Source: JBGPTF01 sp041490445 (GTDB lineage Bacteria > Acidobacteriota > Terriglobia > Acidiferrales > UBA7541). From it: a stretch of DNA of 64,000 nucleotides. Below, piece by piece: positions 25,834-35,227 of the stretch. The notes beneath the pieces were generated by a model that was not told the DNA's origin, did no database searches, and saw only the letters and a list, made by a program, of their open reading frames with translations. Location: NCBI GenBank assembly GCA_041490445.1, contig JBGPTF010000015.1, positions 1 through 64,000 on the forward strand, in the 5' to 3' direction. How positions within the stretch are numbered: the stretch's first letter is position 1; each line of letters begins with the position of its first letter. Position numbers and translations under genes: made by a program.

Positions 25834-26577
25834 TCAGATGTGGAACAGGTAGCGCAGGAGCAGCATCAGGGCGACTCCAAGGAATACAAGGAGCGCCACG
25901 CGGACGCCGGGTTCGCGGTTCACTTCAGGGATCAAATCGGAAGCGGCGACATACAGGGTGACGCCGGCAGAAATCGGCAGCGCGTCCGCCACCTGCGCCC
26001 GCAGGACATACATCAGGCCGACGCCGGCAAGCGTCGCGGCACCCAGGATCCCCGAAGAAACAAACGCGGCGCGGCGGCTATGGCCGCTCGCGAGCATCAG
26101 CGAGGCGACCGTGAAACCTTCCGGCAGCTTGTGCAGAAAGATCGCGAAGAAGATCACGACGCCGAGCCAGGTGGAGACGAGCAGGCCCGAGGCGATGGCC
26201 ACGCCGTCGAAGAACGTGTGAATGACGAGGCCGAGCAACGCCGCGTAGCCCGCGTGCGCCTGCGCCATCTCTTCTTCGTGCGTTTCTTCTCCAAAGTGGA
26301 AATGCGGCGCCAGGGTGTGCTCGAAGAAGTGCACGACAAAATAGCCGGCGAGCACGAGCACCAGCGCGCTCTCTCCGCGCAGCCGCACTGACTGCGGCAG
26401 CATTTCGAGCAGCACCGTCGCCAGCATGAAGCCCGCGCCCAGAGCCATGAAGTAGCGCAGGATTTCGCGCGACCATTGCCGCCGCACAATCAGGAAGCCG
26501 CCGAGAAGATTGGCGGCGGCGGCGGTGAGGCCCAGCGCCAGCGCCAGGAGCATCGGTTGTGCAACCAGCGTCGCCAT
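25834..26577 (-). CDS. ZIP-family metal transporter
   Basis: This 247-residue membrane protein of about eight segments carries the ZIP signatures HTFFDGVAIASGLLVS and FLHKLPEGFTVASLML, whose His, Asp and Glu residues coordinate the transported divalent metal. A His/Glu-rich cytosolic loop (HFHFGEETHEEEMAQAHAG) lies ahead of them. Zinc uptake, or export as in some GufA-type proteins, is expected. It begins 4 bases after the ychF stop on the same strand, suggesting cotranscription. Confidence 0.88.
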   Translation of the reverse strand: MATLVAQPMLLALALGLTAAAANLLGGFLIVRRQWSREILRYFMALGAGFMLATVLLEMLPQSVRLRGESALVLVLAGYFVVHFFEHTLAPHFHFGEETHEEEMAQAHAGYAALLGLVIHTFFDGVAIASGLLVSTWLGVVIFFAIFLHKLPEGFTVASLMLASGHSRRAAFVSSGILGAATLAGVGLMYVLRAQVADALPISAGVTLYVAASDLIPEVNREPGVRVALLVFLGVALMLLLRYLFHI

Positions 26578-26581
26578 GGCT

Positions 26582-27658
26582 TCAGCCCGAGTGGCGGAAA
26601 AGAATCACGTCGCCCTCCGCCACAATGTACTCCTTCCCTTCCAGGCGCACCTTCGCGCGCTCGCGCGCCGCGGCCCAGCTTCCCGCGTCGAGAAGGTCCT
26701 GCCAGTTCACCACCTCGGCCTTGATGAATCCGCGTTCGATGTCGCTGTGGATCGCGCCGGCGGCTTTCTGCGCGCTCATGCCGCGCTCGATGGTCCAGGC
26801 GCGGCATTCCGGCTCGCCACACGTGAGAAAGGAAATCAGTCCGAGGAGACGATAGCTCGCCTGAATCAGCCGGTCGCGTCCCGATGCGGCGAGGCCGTAG
26901 GCGCTCATCAGCTCCGCTGCTTCGGCATCGTCGAGGTCGGCAAGCTCCGCTTCGATTTTCCCGCAGAACGGGACCACGGCCGTGTGTGGCTTCGCGGAGA
27001 GCTTTTCGAGCTTGTGCCGCTCGATCACTTTCGCAATCTCGGGGGCTTCCTCGTCGCCGAGATTGAGCACGTAGAGCATCGGCTTGCGCGTCAGGAACAT
27101 GAACCCGGTGAGCAACTTCTGCTCCTCGGGCTTGAATTCCAGCTCGCGCAGCGGAGTCTCCTCTTCGAGCGCCTTGCGGCAGCGCGCCAGCACGGCGAGT
27201 TCGGCTTCGAGAAGGGAATCTTTCTTCTTTTTCAGGTCCTTTTCAATGCGCTCCATGCGCCGCGAGGCCTGCTCGAGATCGTTCAGCATCAATTCGATCT
27301 CGATGCTTTCGATGTCGCGCAGCGGATCGGTCCCTCCCGCCGCGTGAGGCACCGCGGGATTCTCGAACACGTGCACCACATGCGCCAGCGCGTCCGCCTC
27401 GCGCAGGGGGACAAGCGAGGCGGCGTCCTTCACGCGGTCTTTCTGCAGGCCGCCAATGTCCACGTATTCGATGGTCGCGTACGTGACTCTCTTTGGCTTG
27501 AACAGCGCCGCCAGCTTGTCCACGCGCGGGTCGGGCACGCGGGCGATGCCGATGTGCGTGGCCCCATGCTCCGCCTTCGCGTCGAGTTTTGCGCGCGTCA
27601 GAATGCGGAACAGGCTGGTCTTGCCGGTCTGCGGCAGTCCGATGATTCCGGTTTGCAT
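26582..27658 (-). CDS. ychF: Ribosome-associated P-loop ATPase YchF
   Basis: YchF (OLA1 family) is an Obg-like translation factor that prefers ATP. The 358 residues include the P-loop GLPQTGKTSLFRIL, DIGGLQKDRVKDAA, a helical coiled-coil arm (ASRRMERIEKDLKKKKDSLL), YVLNLGDEE in the position of the base-specificity motif, and a C-terminal TGS domain ending EGDVILFRHSG. It differs from bacterial standards in a shorter P-loop lead and the charged lysine run in the arm. Confidence 0.92.
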   Translation of the reverse strand: MQTGIIGLPQTGKTSLFRILTRAKLDAKAEHGATHIGIARVPDPRVDKLAALFKPKRVTYATIEYVDIGGLQKDRVKDAASLVPLREADALAHVVHVFENPAVPHAAGGTDPLRDIESIEIELMLNDLEQASRRMERIEKDLKKKKDSLLEAELAVLARCRKALEEETPLRELEFKPEEQKLLTGFMFLTRKPMLYVLNLGDEEAPEIAKVIERHKLEKLSAKPHTAVVPFCGKIEAELADLDDAEAAELMSAYGLAASGRDRLIQASYRLLGLISFLTCGEPECRAWTIERGMSAQKAAGAIHSDIERGFIKAEVVNWQDLLDAGSWAAARERAKVRLEGKEYIVAEGDVILFRHSG

Positions 27659-27804
27659 GGGCGAGCGATACTAGCATACCCGCACAGGCATGGGCCGCTG
27701 GCCATGCCAACGAAAAACAGTGAGCCGGCGGGCGAGCCGCGCTGAACTTGACTCCGGCAAATGAAGCCGCTAGCGTCTTGTGAGCGGTACGCTTGAGGTG
27801 AATC

Positions 27805-28509
27805 TTGTCCAGCGTCGAGAATTCCATTTTGCCGTTCGATCTTCACCAAGCGATTGCGCACCTGTCGCAAGCCGACAAGCGCCTGGCGCGACTCATCGAG
27901 CGGAGCATCGAGTTCCGCCTGGAAATCGAAGAAGCCCAGTCGCCTTATGAGGCGCTGCTCGAATCCATCACCTACCAGAGCATCTCCGGCAAAGCCGCGA
28001 AGACGATTTTCGGGCGCATCAAGGCGCTCGGCACGAATGGCCGCTGCCCCGCCCCGGAAGAAATCCTTCGCGTGCGAAAACAGGCGCTGCGGAAAGCCGG
28101 ACTCTCGAACGCGAAGATTGCGGCGGTGAAGGACCTCGCCAGGAAAACGCTCGAGGGCGTGGTCCCCACGCTCGAAGATGCTCAGAGGATGTCAGACGAG
28201 GCGCTCGTCGGGCGGCTCATCTCCGTTCGCGGGATCGGCGCGTGGACCGTCGAGATGTTTCTGATTTTCCGGCTGGGCCGCCCGGACGTTCTGCCGATTC
28301 ACGACTACGGCGTGCAGAAGGGATTCGCATTGACCTACGGCAAGAAGGACATTCCCAAGCCGCGCGAACTGGCGGCGTATGGCGAGCGGTGGCGGCCCTA
28401 TCGCACCGTCGCGAGCTGGTACATGTGGCGCGCGGTGCAGCTCGCAGGAAAAAAAGCGCGGCTGGTGAAGAAAAAACGGGCCGCCCCGAAGAAACACAAA
28501 CGCAGCTAG
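27805..28509 (+). CDS. DNA-3-methyladenine glycosylase II-like (AlkA family)
   Basis: This HhH-GPD base-excision glycosylase has 234 residues: YEALLESITYQSISGKAAKTIF, the helix-hairpin-helix SVRGIGAWTVEMFLIFRLGR, and the catalytic Asp in LPIHDYGVQKGF. The family excises alkylated purines. A lysine-rich C-terminal tail (KKRAAPKKHKRS) may aid DNA binding. TTG 27805 is supported by GAGGTG four bases upstream. It lacks AlkA's N-terminal domain, resembling the short archaeal/MAG-type enzymes. Confidence 0.85.
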   Translation: MSSVENSILPFDLHQAIAHLSQADKRLARLIERSIEFRLEIEEAQSPYEALLESITYQSISGKAAKTIFGRIKALGTNGRCPAPEEILRVRKQALRKAGLSNAKIAAVKDLARKTLEGVVPTLEDAQRMSDEALVGRLISVRGIGAWTVEMFLIFRLGRPDVLPIHDYGVQKGFALTYGKKDIPKPRELAAYGERWRPYRTVASWYMWRAVQLAGKKARLVKKKRAAPKKHKRS

Positions 28510-28548
28510 TGTCGTGTCCCGAAACTCCTTCGCAATTCTCGTCTGGGG

Positions 28549-28609
28549 GTCGGAGCTTTAGCTCCGACATCAGCGACTAGAAATAAAAGGGGCTTCAGCC
28601 CCTGAAGCC
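28549..28609. repeat. REP-like pair of palindromes
   Basis: GTCGGAGC-TTTA-GCTCCGAC (28549-28568) is followed by GGGGCTTCAGCCCC (28589-28602) and CTGAAGCC. The same words (TTTAGCCCCTGAAGCCGGAG) recur near 54991-55010, so this is a dispersed intergenic palindromic family in this genome. It lies between convergent genes and could also end transcription. Confidence 0.55.
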
Positions 28610-28640
28610 GCTCTCTTCGGCTTGAATTGTGGGAAGTTCA

Positions 28641-29111
28641 CTAATGGTGTTCTCGAACGGACAGGAAAAGCGCCGCGATCCCGAGGAGCAGAATGCTTCC
28701 TTCGAGCCGCACGGAAATTTTGTGCAGGCGGTCAAACTCGGCGCGCAGCGGGCTTTCGACCGGCGTGCGATCCACCGAACCCATCTCCGTCCGCAGCGCG
28801 GCCATGCGGGTAGAAACGCCCCACTGCGAAGCGGCGGTCAGCACAACCATGAGAATGACGGCGAGGGCAGCGGGACGCGCCAGCGCGGCCAGCGAACGCG
28901 CGAGAGCAAGCGCGGCAACAAGATAGACGACCCCGGCGATCACTCCGAAGACGTGCAGCCGGCTGAGCACCAGGCCCACGAGCGCGCCGGCCTGGTCGCG
29001 GCTGCCGAGCGTGCCGAACGCGCCGGGGGCGACCGCAAAGCTCAGGTACAGGATGCCACCCAGCCAGGTACCTAACGCGAAAACTTCCAGAAATCGTAGG
29101 ATCGTGTTCAT
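28641..29111 (-). CDS. DUF4149-type membrane protein
   Basis: The protein has 156 residues with four predicted membrane segments: LRFLEVFALGTWLGGILYLS, a segment at about 45-68, one at about 78-98 (AALAVILMVVLTAASQWGV), and a C-terminal EGSILLLGIAALFL. The N-terminal WLGGI and the conserved D/H after segment three fit DUF4149/TMEM205-like proteins of unknown function. It stands alone. Confidence 0.7.
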   Translation of the reverse strand: MNTILRFLEVFALGTWLGGILYLSFAVAPGAFGTLGSRDQAGALVGLVLSRLHVFGVIAGVVYLVAALALARSLAALARPAALAVILMVVLTAASQWGVSTRMAALRTEMGSVDRTPVESPLRAEFDRLHKISVRLEGSILLLGIAALFLSVREHH

Positions 29112-29195
29112 CGCGGCGTTCCGCTAGAATGGGTTCCAGGCTCGGCGACGGGAATTTCTGCGGCGCCGGTTCAAACGAATCTGGCCCCGGGTGAA

Positions 29196-29271
29196 TGGTG
29201 GGCGATCAAGGACTTGAACCTTGGACCTCTCCCGTGTGAGGGGAGCGCTCTAACCACTGAGCTAATCGCCC
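29196..29271 (-). tRNA. tRNA-Val (anticodon CAC), CCA encoded
   Basis: The minus strand folds into a full cloverleaf. The acceptor pair is GGGCGAT/ATCGCCC and the D arm contains AGCTCAGTGGTTAGAGC. The anticodon stem CTCCC/GGGAG encloses loop CTCACAC (anticodon CAC, Val GTG codons), and the T arm is CAAGG-TTCAAGT-CCTTG. The discriminator A at 29199 is followed by genomic CCA (29198-29196). Confidence 0.96.
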
Positions 29272-29311
29272 ACGGCTCGATTCTGTAACAAGGGCAGACA
29301 TTTTGCAATCC

Positions 29312-30259
29312 ATGACAACCGCCGCCACCAGCCAGCTCACGCAGCTGCAACAGTCCGTCGCCCGCGTGGTGAAGGGCAAGGAAGAGGCGATCCGGCTTTC
29401 CATCATCACCCTGCTGGCGCGCGGACATCTGCTGATCGAAGACGTGCCCGGCGTGGGCAAGACGACGCTGGCGCAGGCACTGGCGCGCTCGTTCAACTGC
29501 AGCTTCCAGCGGATTCAGTTCACCTCCGACATGCTGCCGAGCGACGTGATCGGCGTCAGCGTGTTCAATCCCTCGCGGCAGGAATTCGAATTCAAGCAGG
29601 GGCCGATCTTCGCGAACATCGTGCTCGCGGACGAGATCAACCGCACGACGCCGAAGACGCAATCGGCCCTGCTCGAAGCGATGAGCGAAACCCAGGTGAC
29701 CGTGGACAACCGCACCCATCCGCTGCCCCTGCCGTTTCTCGTCCTCGCCACCCAGAACCCGATCGAACATCACGGCACCTATCCCCTCCCCGAATCGCAG
29801 CTCGACCGGTTTCTGATGCGCATCCGCATGGGCTATCCGGCGCGCGAGAGCGAAAAAGAAATTATCCGCAACGGCGCGGGCCATTCGCCCATCGAGGCGC
29901 TGCGGCCGGTGATGGACGGACCCGAAGTGCTGGCGATGCAGGAAGCCGTCAGTCGCGTGCGCGTGGACGACAGCCTGCTCGACTATGCGCTCGAGGTGGT
30001 CGAGCGTTCGCGGCAATCGGAACAACTCAGCCTGGGCGTGAGCCCGCGCGGCGCCGTGATGCTGCATCGCGCCGCCCAGGCGCGCGCGTTCCTCGAAGGC
30101 CGCGACTACTGCCTCCCCGACGATTTCAAGCAGCTCATTTTGCCCGTGTTTTCGCATCGCCTGGTGATCAGCTCCCGCTATGTCTCGACGCAGAAGAAGT
30201 CGGCGCAGGCGGAAGCGATCCTCTCCGAAATCGTCGAATCCGTTCGTGTCCCACTCTGA
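29312..30259 (+). CDS. MoxR-family AAA+ ATPase
   Basis: The protein has 315 residues with Walker A DVPGVGKTTLAQAL, Walker B NIVLADEINRT, sensor LATQNPIEHHGTYPLPESQL and the C-terminal lid GVSPRGAVMLHRAAQARAFL. MoxR ATPases act as chaperones for complex assembly, typically beside a DUF58 protein and a transglutaminase, exactly as here. ATG 29312 is preferred to the upstream TTG. Its stop overlaps the next start by one base. Confidence 0.93.
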   Translation: MTTAATSQLTQLQQSVARVVKGKEEAIRLSIITLLARGHLLIEDVPGVGKTTLAQALARSFNCSFQRIQFTSDMLPSDVIGVSVFNPSRQEFEFKQGPIFANIVLADEINRTTPKTQSALLEAMSETQVTVDNRTHPLPLPFLVLATQNPIEHHGTYPLPESQLDRFLMRIRMGYPARESEKEIIRNGAGHSPIEALRPVMDGPEVLAMQEAVSRVRVDDSLLDYALEVVERSRQSEQLSLGVSPRGAVMLHRAAQARAFLEGRDYCLPDDFKQLILPVFSHRLVISSRYVSTQKKSAQAEAILSEIVESVRVPL

Positions 30260-31596
30260 TGGCGGCAAGCTCGACGCTGGCGCGCTGGTGGCATGGGCGC
30301 GACCGGCCCGGCTGGCGCAACTTCGCCGTGGCCATGGTCACGCTGGCGGTGGCCCTCGTCTTCGCGTTGTATTCCGCTTCCGTCGCCGAAGAAGGCCGCG
30401 TGTGGGCCGCTGCTCTCGCGGCGTTCATCGCGCTGGGCCTGGCGGGATGGGTCGCGGTCACCATCGTTCCGAAGCTGGCTCGCCGCAGTAGCCTGCACTG
30501 GCTCCTCTATCAAGTGGACTACAAGCTGACCCGCGAAGGGCTCGTCTATCTTGGGGCGGTGCTCGTGCTGGTCCTCGCCGCGGTGAATACGGGAAACAAT
30601 CTTCTCTTCATGGTCCTCGCCTGCTTGCTTGCCGGGATTCTGATCTCCGGCGTTCTCTCGCGCGCCGTGCTCACCGGCATCGAATTGAAGATCGAAATCC
30701 CCGAACATATTTTTGCCGAGCAGCCCGTGATCGCCACGGTTGAACTCGCGAACGAAAAGCAGATGATGCCTTCCTTTTCGCTGCGCGTCGTTGGCGAGAG
30801 CAAGAAGGCGCCGGCACGGATTTTTTCGCGCCCCGTCTATTTCCCCTACATTCCCCGGCAAGGTTCGGCGCGGCAGAAGGTTGAGCTGGTGTTTCCCCGG
30901 CGCGGCGTTTACCGCCAGGACGCCTTCGGCGTCAGCACCAAATTTCCATTCGGCTTTCTCGAGAAAACCCGGCGAGTGGATTCGAAGCTCGAGCTGATCG
31001 TCTACCCGCACGTCGAACCGACCGAGGAGTTCTTCGAAGTGCTGCCGCTGCTGAGCGGCGAGCTCGCCAGCTACTATCGCGGCCGCGGATACGAGCTGCA
31101 TTCGATTCGCGAATACCTGCCGACCGACAGCGCCCGTTTCGTGGATTGGAAGGCGACGGCAAGGACCGGCACCCTGAAAGTGCGCGAGTTTTCGCGCGAG
31201 GACGAGCGCCGCCTGATGCTCGTCCTCGATCCGGACGTGGGCCCGCCCCGGAGCGAGCTGGGCGCGTTCGCCGCCACGGAGCTGCAGGAGCGGTTCGAGC
31301 GCGCCGTTTCGCTGTGCGCCTGCGTGGCATGGCACTTCTATGAAATTAACGCCGTGATGCAGTTTCGCACCGACCGTTTTTCCACGCCGATGACGTCCGC
31401 ATCCGAAATCATCTACGAGACCCTGCGCGAACTTGCCTCGATTCAGCCGCAAACATCCGCCACCGGCGGCGCGTTCCTCGATCAACTCGTCGGAGAAAGA
31501 GAGATTTTCAAAATCATCCTCACCAACCGGCCGCAGTTCTCCATCCCGACGAGCTTGTGGTCCTCGTCGTATTTCATTTTTCTCGAATCGTTGTAA
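30259..31596 (+). CDS. DUF58 (vWA-like) membrane protein
   Basis: The protein has 445 residues with two N-terminal membrane helix pairs (about 22-43 and 47-65, then 98-127), a beta-rich middle (FPRRGVYRQDAFGVSTKFPF), and the DUF58 core GRGYELHSIREYLPTDSARF followed by DWKATARTGTLKVREFSRED. This domain is a degenerate vWA fold partnered with MoxR. The coupled start (TGATG) supports joint translation. Function in envelope assembly or stress is inferred from the conserved pairing. Confidence 0.88.
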   Translation: MAASSTLARWWHGRDRPGWRNFAVAMVTLAVALVFALYSASVAEEGRVWAAALAAFIALGLAGWVAVTIVPKLARRSSLHWLLYQVDYKLTREGLVYLGAVLVLVLAAVNTGNNLLFMVLACLLAGILISGVLSRAVLTGIELKIEIPEHIFAEQPVIATVELANEKQMMPSFSLRVVGESKKAPARIFSRPVYFPYIPRQGSARQKVELVFPRRGVYRQDAFGVSTKFPFGFLEKTRRVDSKLELIVYPHVEPTEEFFEVLPLLSGELASYYRGRGYELHSIREYLPTDSARFVDWKATARTGTLKVREFSREDERRLMLVLDPDVGPPRSELGAFAATELQERFERAVSLCACVAWHFYEINAVMQFRTDRFSTPMTSASEIIYETLRELASIQPQTSATGGAFLDQLVGEREIFKIILTNRPQFSIPTSLWSSSYFIFLESL

Positions 31597-31711
31597 CGCC
31601 GGCGCCCGCCGCAGGACCCGCCAAGGCTCCCGGCGGCTCCCTGAAAAAAACAAAAGTGCCGGCAACAGGCAGGCGTTGCGTGAAACGCTTGCGCGCTGAC
31701 CGGCGCTGGCT

Positions 31712-32845
31712 GTGCGAGAATGGCGCGTGCCGACCCTCGGCCAATGGAAGCCGCGTGAACTCGCAACATTCCACGGCAGGCTGCTGCGCTGGTTTCGCGC
31801 TCACCGGCGCGACCTTCCCTGGCGGCGCGGGCACGACCCGTACCGCATCTGGCTCTCCGAAATCATGCTGCAACAGACGCGCGTCACCGCGGTGGTCCCC
31901 TACTACGAACGATTCTTGCGGCCATTCCCGTCCGTGCGATTTCTCTCGCGCGCGCCGCTCGACGGCGTGCTGAAGCACTGGGCCGGCCTCGGTTACTACC
32001 GTCGCGCGCGCAACCTGCATGCGGCGGCGAAGCAGATCGTCGCGCGGCATGGCGGCCGCTTTCCGCGGGACTACGATGCCGCGCTCGCGCTGCCCGGCAT
32101 CGGCCGCTACACCGCGTCGGCAATCCTGAGCATCGCCTATGGCGCGCCGTTCGCCGTGCTCGACGGCAACGTGGCGCGAGTGCTGGCGCGGCTCGGCGCG
32201 GTGCGTGGCGACCTGCGCGAACCAAAGCGCTGGCGAAATCTCGAAGAGACGGCCCAGGCCCTTCTCGCTGAACGCCACCCCGGCGATTGGAACCAGGCGA
32301 TGATGGAGCTGGGCGCAACCGTCTGCACGCCGCGCGCGCCGCACTGCAACGCTTGTCCGGTGGCGCGGTGGTGCCGCGCCTTGCAAATGGGCATTGCGGA
32401 AGAGCTTCCCTCGAAGCGCAACAAACGCGCGCCGGTGAAAATCCAAATTGCCGCCGCCATCCTCCTCGACACTCGGGGAAAGACGCTGATCGTGAAAGAG
32501 CCCGGGAAGCATGATGGCGTGCTCTTCTCGCGGATGTGGCAGTTCCCCGCTGTGGAGGTGGCGCGCGATCCGGCGACAGAATTGTCGCGGCACCTCAAGG
32601 CATCGCTCGGCCGCCGCAGCGATGGGATCATCGCGCTGCCGAGCGCTCGTCACAGCGTCACGTACCGCAACGTAACGCTGCTGCCTTTCCTCGTCCGCGA
32701 AAATCGCCTGCCAAGGCGTGACGGCGCCCGCACCGTCTCTCTCGCCGTCGTCCCGCGCCTCGCGGTATCGAGCGCGACGAAGAAGCTTGCTGCTGCGGCG
32801 ATTGCTTTTCTCCATCGCGCCGCCGTGTCCTCCTCGAGGAAGTAA
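31712..32845 (+). CDS. mutY: A/G-specific adenine glycosylase
   Basis: MutY removes adenine mispaired with 8-oxoguanine. The 377 residues show WLSEIMLQQTRVTAVVPYYE (catalytic Glu), the HhH LPGIGRYTASAILSIAYG, the catalytic Asp in AVLDGNVARVL, the iron-sulfur cluster ligands CTPRAPHCNACPVARWC (C-x6-C-x2-C-x5-C) and a C-terminal NUDIX-like domain from about residue 245. The frame opens at GTG 31712; GTG 31727 is an alternative start, with a -10-like GAGAAT ending five bases before it. Confidence 0.94.
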   Translation: MREWRVPTLGQWKPRELATFHGRLLRWFRAHRRDLPWRRGHDPYRIWLSEIMLQQTRVTAVVPYYERFLRPFPSVRFLSRAPLDGVLKHWAGLGYYRRARNLHAAAKQIVARHGGRFPRDYDAALALPGIGRYTASAILSIAYGAPFAVLDGNVARVLARLGAVRGDLREPKRWRNLEETAQALLAERHPGDWNQAMMELGATVCTPRAPHCNACPVARWCRALQMGIAEELPSKRNKRAPVKIQIAAAILLDTRGKTLIVKEPGKHDGVLFSRMWQFPAVEVARDPATELSRHLKASLGRRSDGIIALPSARHSVTYRNVTLLPFLVRENRLPRRDGARTVSLAVVPRLAVSSATKKLAAAAIAFLHRAAVSSSRK

Positions 32846-32968
32846 CTACGCCGGCGGAATATGGCGAGTGAATTCGGCCGGGCGGCGTCGCCGCAAATCC
32901 CGCCATTGCCGCATTCGCGGCGGTCCCCCGCGGGGCCCCCGCAGCGGTGTTAGACTGAAAAAACCGCT

Positions 32969-35227
32969 ATGGCTACGCCCGCACGCTCCATCACGCCTCC
33001 CTTCACCGCGATCCATCGGTATTTCGAGATCTCTCTTTACCTGCTCGTCGGGACAAGCCTGCTGGCTGTCGTCTCCACCGGCAAACTCGATTGGGCTTCG
33101 ACGCTCGTGCCGCCCGCCTTGCTCGTCTACAAGGGCATTCGCTACTGGCGAGGGCGCGGCCCGGAACTTTCTTCCCGCGCGGCGACCTGGCTGGTGCTGG
33201 CTTACTTTCTTTTCTTCCCTGTCGATCTCTGGATCTTCTCGCGTAATCTGGCCGAGGGCGCGCCGAATCCGGCGCTGTATGCGGGGATGCTGGCGGCGAT
33301 GCATTTGCTGCTGTTTGCCACGCTGGTGCGGCTGCTTTCGGCGCGGACCAATCGCGATTACATTTTTCTCGCGGTTCTCGCCTTCACGGCGATGCTGTCT
33401 TCCGCCATCTTGACGGTGGACACGACCTTCCTTGTCTCGCTGGCGATTTTTCTAGTGCTGGCCGTCTCCACGTTTGTGGCGCTGGAAATCCGCCGCAGCG
33501 CCGAGGGTGCCGTGACGCCCCCGCTCGAATCCGGCTCGCCGGCCGCGGAACGCCTGCAGCGCGCCCTGGGCGTGACGTCCGCACTCGTTGCCGTGAGTGC
33601 GCTGGTGATCGGAGGATTCCTCTTCTTCTTGATTCCGCGCTTCACCGCCGGTTACCTGAGCGCGTTGAGCCCGCAACCGTCGTTGATGACCGGCTTCACC
33701 GACAACGTCTTGCTGGGCGAAATCGGCCAGATCAAAAAAAGCTCGGCGGTGGTGATGCGCATCCGCGTGACGGGCGATCCCGGCCGCGCTGAGGCTGTAC
33801 GCTGGCGGGGCATCGTCCTGACCAATTTCGACGGCCGACGATGGTCTACTCCGGAGCAGGAGCGGCTGCTCATTCCGCCGAGCGGCGACGGCTATTACCG
33901 GCTGGATGCCGGTCCGCTCGCGAGGCCGGATTTCGCCCCGTTCGCTTACACTGTCCTGATGGAACCGATGGCCACCGACGCGATTTTTGTCGCAGCGCGG
34001 CCCGCGGCGGTTCGCGGCCCCTTCGGCCCGCAATCCGATCGTCCGGGCCGTGCGGCGCAGGCGGGCTATCTCCTCGAAGACCGCACTGGCTCGATTTTCA
34101 ATCCGTATCACAACGCGGGGAAGATGCGTTACGAGGCCGTCTCGGAATTGCCCGTTTTTCCGCCGGCAAAATTGCGCGCTTCCGGATCGGATTATCCCGA
34201 AGAAATTCGCCGCGCCTACCTGCAGTTGCCACCGCTCGATCCCCGCATTCCGCAACTCGCCGGGCAGCTCACGAAAACGGCGGCGACGCCGTATGACAAG
34301 GCGATGCGCCTCGAATTCTACTTCCGCACGAAGTTCGGCTACTCGCTCGACATGGTGAAGCCTGTCGGCGACGACCCCCTGGCGTATTTTCTCTTCGTGC
34401 GCCGCGCGGGCCATTGCGAGTATTTCGCCGCGGCCATGACCGTGATGCTCCGCTCGCTGGGCATTCCGGCGCGCTACGTCAACGGCTTCCTGCCCGGCGA
34501 GTACAACGACGTGGCGGGCGATTTCATCGTGCGCGCCAGCGACGCGCATAGCTGGGTGGAAGCCTACTTCCCCGGCTACGGATGGATCGCGTTCGATCCC
34601 ACGCCGCCCGGCGCAGCGAATTCGCGCGGCTGGTTTGCGCAAATCGAACATTACTGGGACTGGTTCCAATTCACCTGGAGCGAGTGGGTGATCAACTATG
34701 ATTTCCACCACCAGGTAACGCTCTGGGAAAACGTGCAGCATTCGACGAGCGACTGGAGCCACAGCGCGCAGCGTTACTACCGCGCCAAGAAGCTGCGAAT
34801 CCTCGCGCTCCTCCGGCGATGGGAGCAGCAACTGTCCTCCTCGCCCCTGGCGCTCTATGGCGCGCTGATCGTGCTGCTGGCGATGCTCCTCTATGTGCGA
34901 GGGCGGCAGATGGGCGGCTACCTCTCCGCGCGTTGGACGCTGCGCTTTCGCCACGAAGGAAATTTCCCGCCCGCGCTTGCGGCGCTCGAGTACCGGCAAA
35001 TGCTCCGACTGCTCGAGCGGCGCGGCTGGCAAAAGCCTCCGGGACAAACGGCGCTCGAATTTGCCGGGGCCATCCCTTCGCCGGAAATTGCCGGGCCCGT
35101 CGCGCAACTCACCGAGCTGTATCAGGCCGCGCGCTTCGGCGGCCGCGATGCCGACGCCCACGCCATGTCTTCCCTTCTTGCCTCGATTAAGGCCCTTCTC
35201 CGCTCCCGACCACGCCCAGCCCGATGA
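32969..35227 (+). CDS. TgpA-type transmembrane transglutaminase
   Basis: The protein has 752 residues: an N-terminal DUF3488-like block with about seven membrane segments (to about residue 225), then a periplasmic transglutaminase-like domain with catalytic Cys in RAGHCEYFAAAMTVML, His in SDAHSWVEAYFPGYGW and Asp in AFDPTPPG. A late membrane segment (about 629-646) and a C-terminal DUF4129-like tail (LEYRQMLRLLERRGWQKPPG) follow. This architecture is standard for the moxR/DUF58 neighbourhood, from which it is separated only by mutY. The natural substrate is unknown. Confidence 0.9.
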   Translation: MATPARSITPPFTAIHRYFEISLYLLVGTSLLAVVSTGKLDWASTLVPPALLVYKGIRYWRGRGPELSSRAATWLVLAYFLFFPVDLWIFSRNLAEGAPNPALYAGMLAAMHLLLFATLVRLLSARTNRDYIFLAVLAFTAMLSSAILTVDTTFLVSLAIFLVLAVSTFVALEIRRSAEGAVTPPLESGSPAAERLQRALGVTSALVAVSALVIGGFLFFLIPRFTAGYLSALSPQPSLMTGFTDNVLLGEIGQIKKSSAVVMRIRVTGDPGRAEAVRWRGIVLTNFDGRRWSTPEQERLLIPPSGDGYYRLDAGPLARPDFAPFAYTVLMEPMATDAIFVAARPAAVRGPFGPQSDRPGRAAQAGYLLEDRTGSIFNPYHNAGKMRYEAVSELPVFPPAKLRASGSDYPEEIRRAYLQLPPLDPRIPQLAGQLTKTAATPYDKAMRLEFYFRTKFGYSLDMVKPVGDDPLAYFLFVRRAGHCEYFAAAMTVMLRSLGIPARYVNGFLPGEYNDVAGDFIVRASDAHSWVEAYFPGYGWIAFDPTPPGAANSRGWFAQIEHYWDWFQFTWSEWVINYDFHHQVTLWENVQHSTSDWSHSAQRYYRAKKLRILALLRRWEQQLSSSPLALYGALIVLLAMLLYVRGRQMGGYLSARWTLRFRHEGNFPPALAALEYRQMLRLLERRGWQKPPGQTALEFAGAIPSPEIAGPVAQLTELYQAARFGGRDADAHAMSSLLASIKALLRSRPRPAR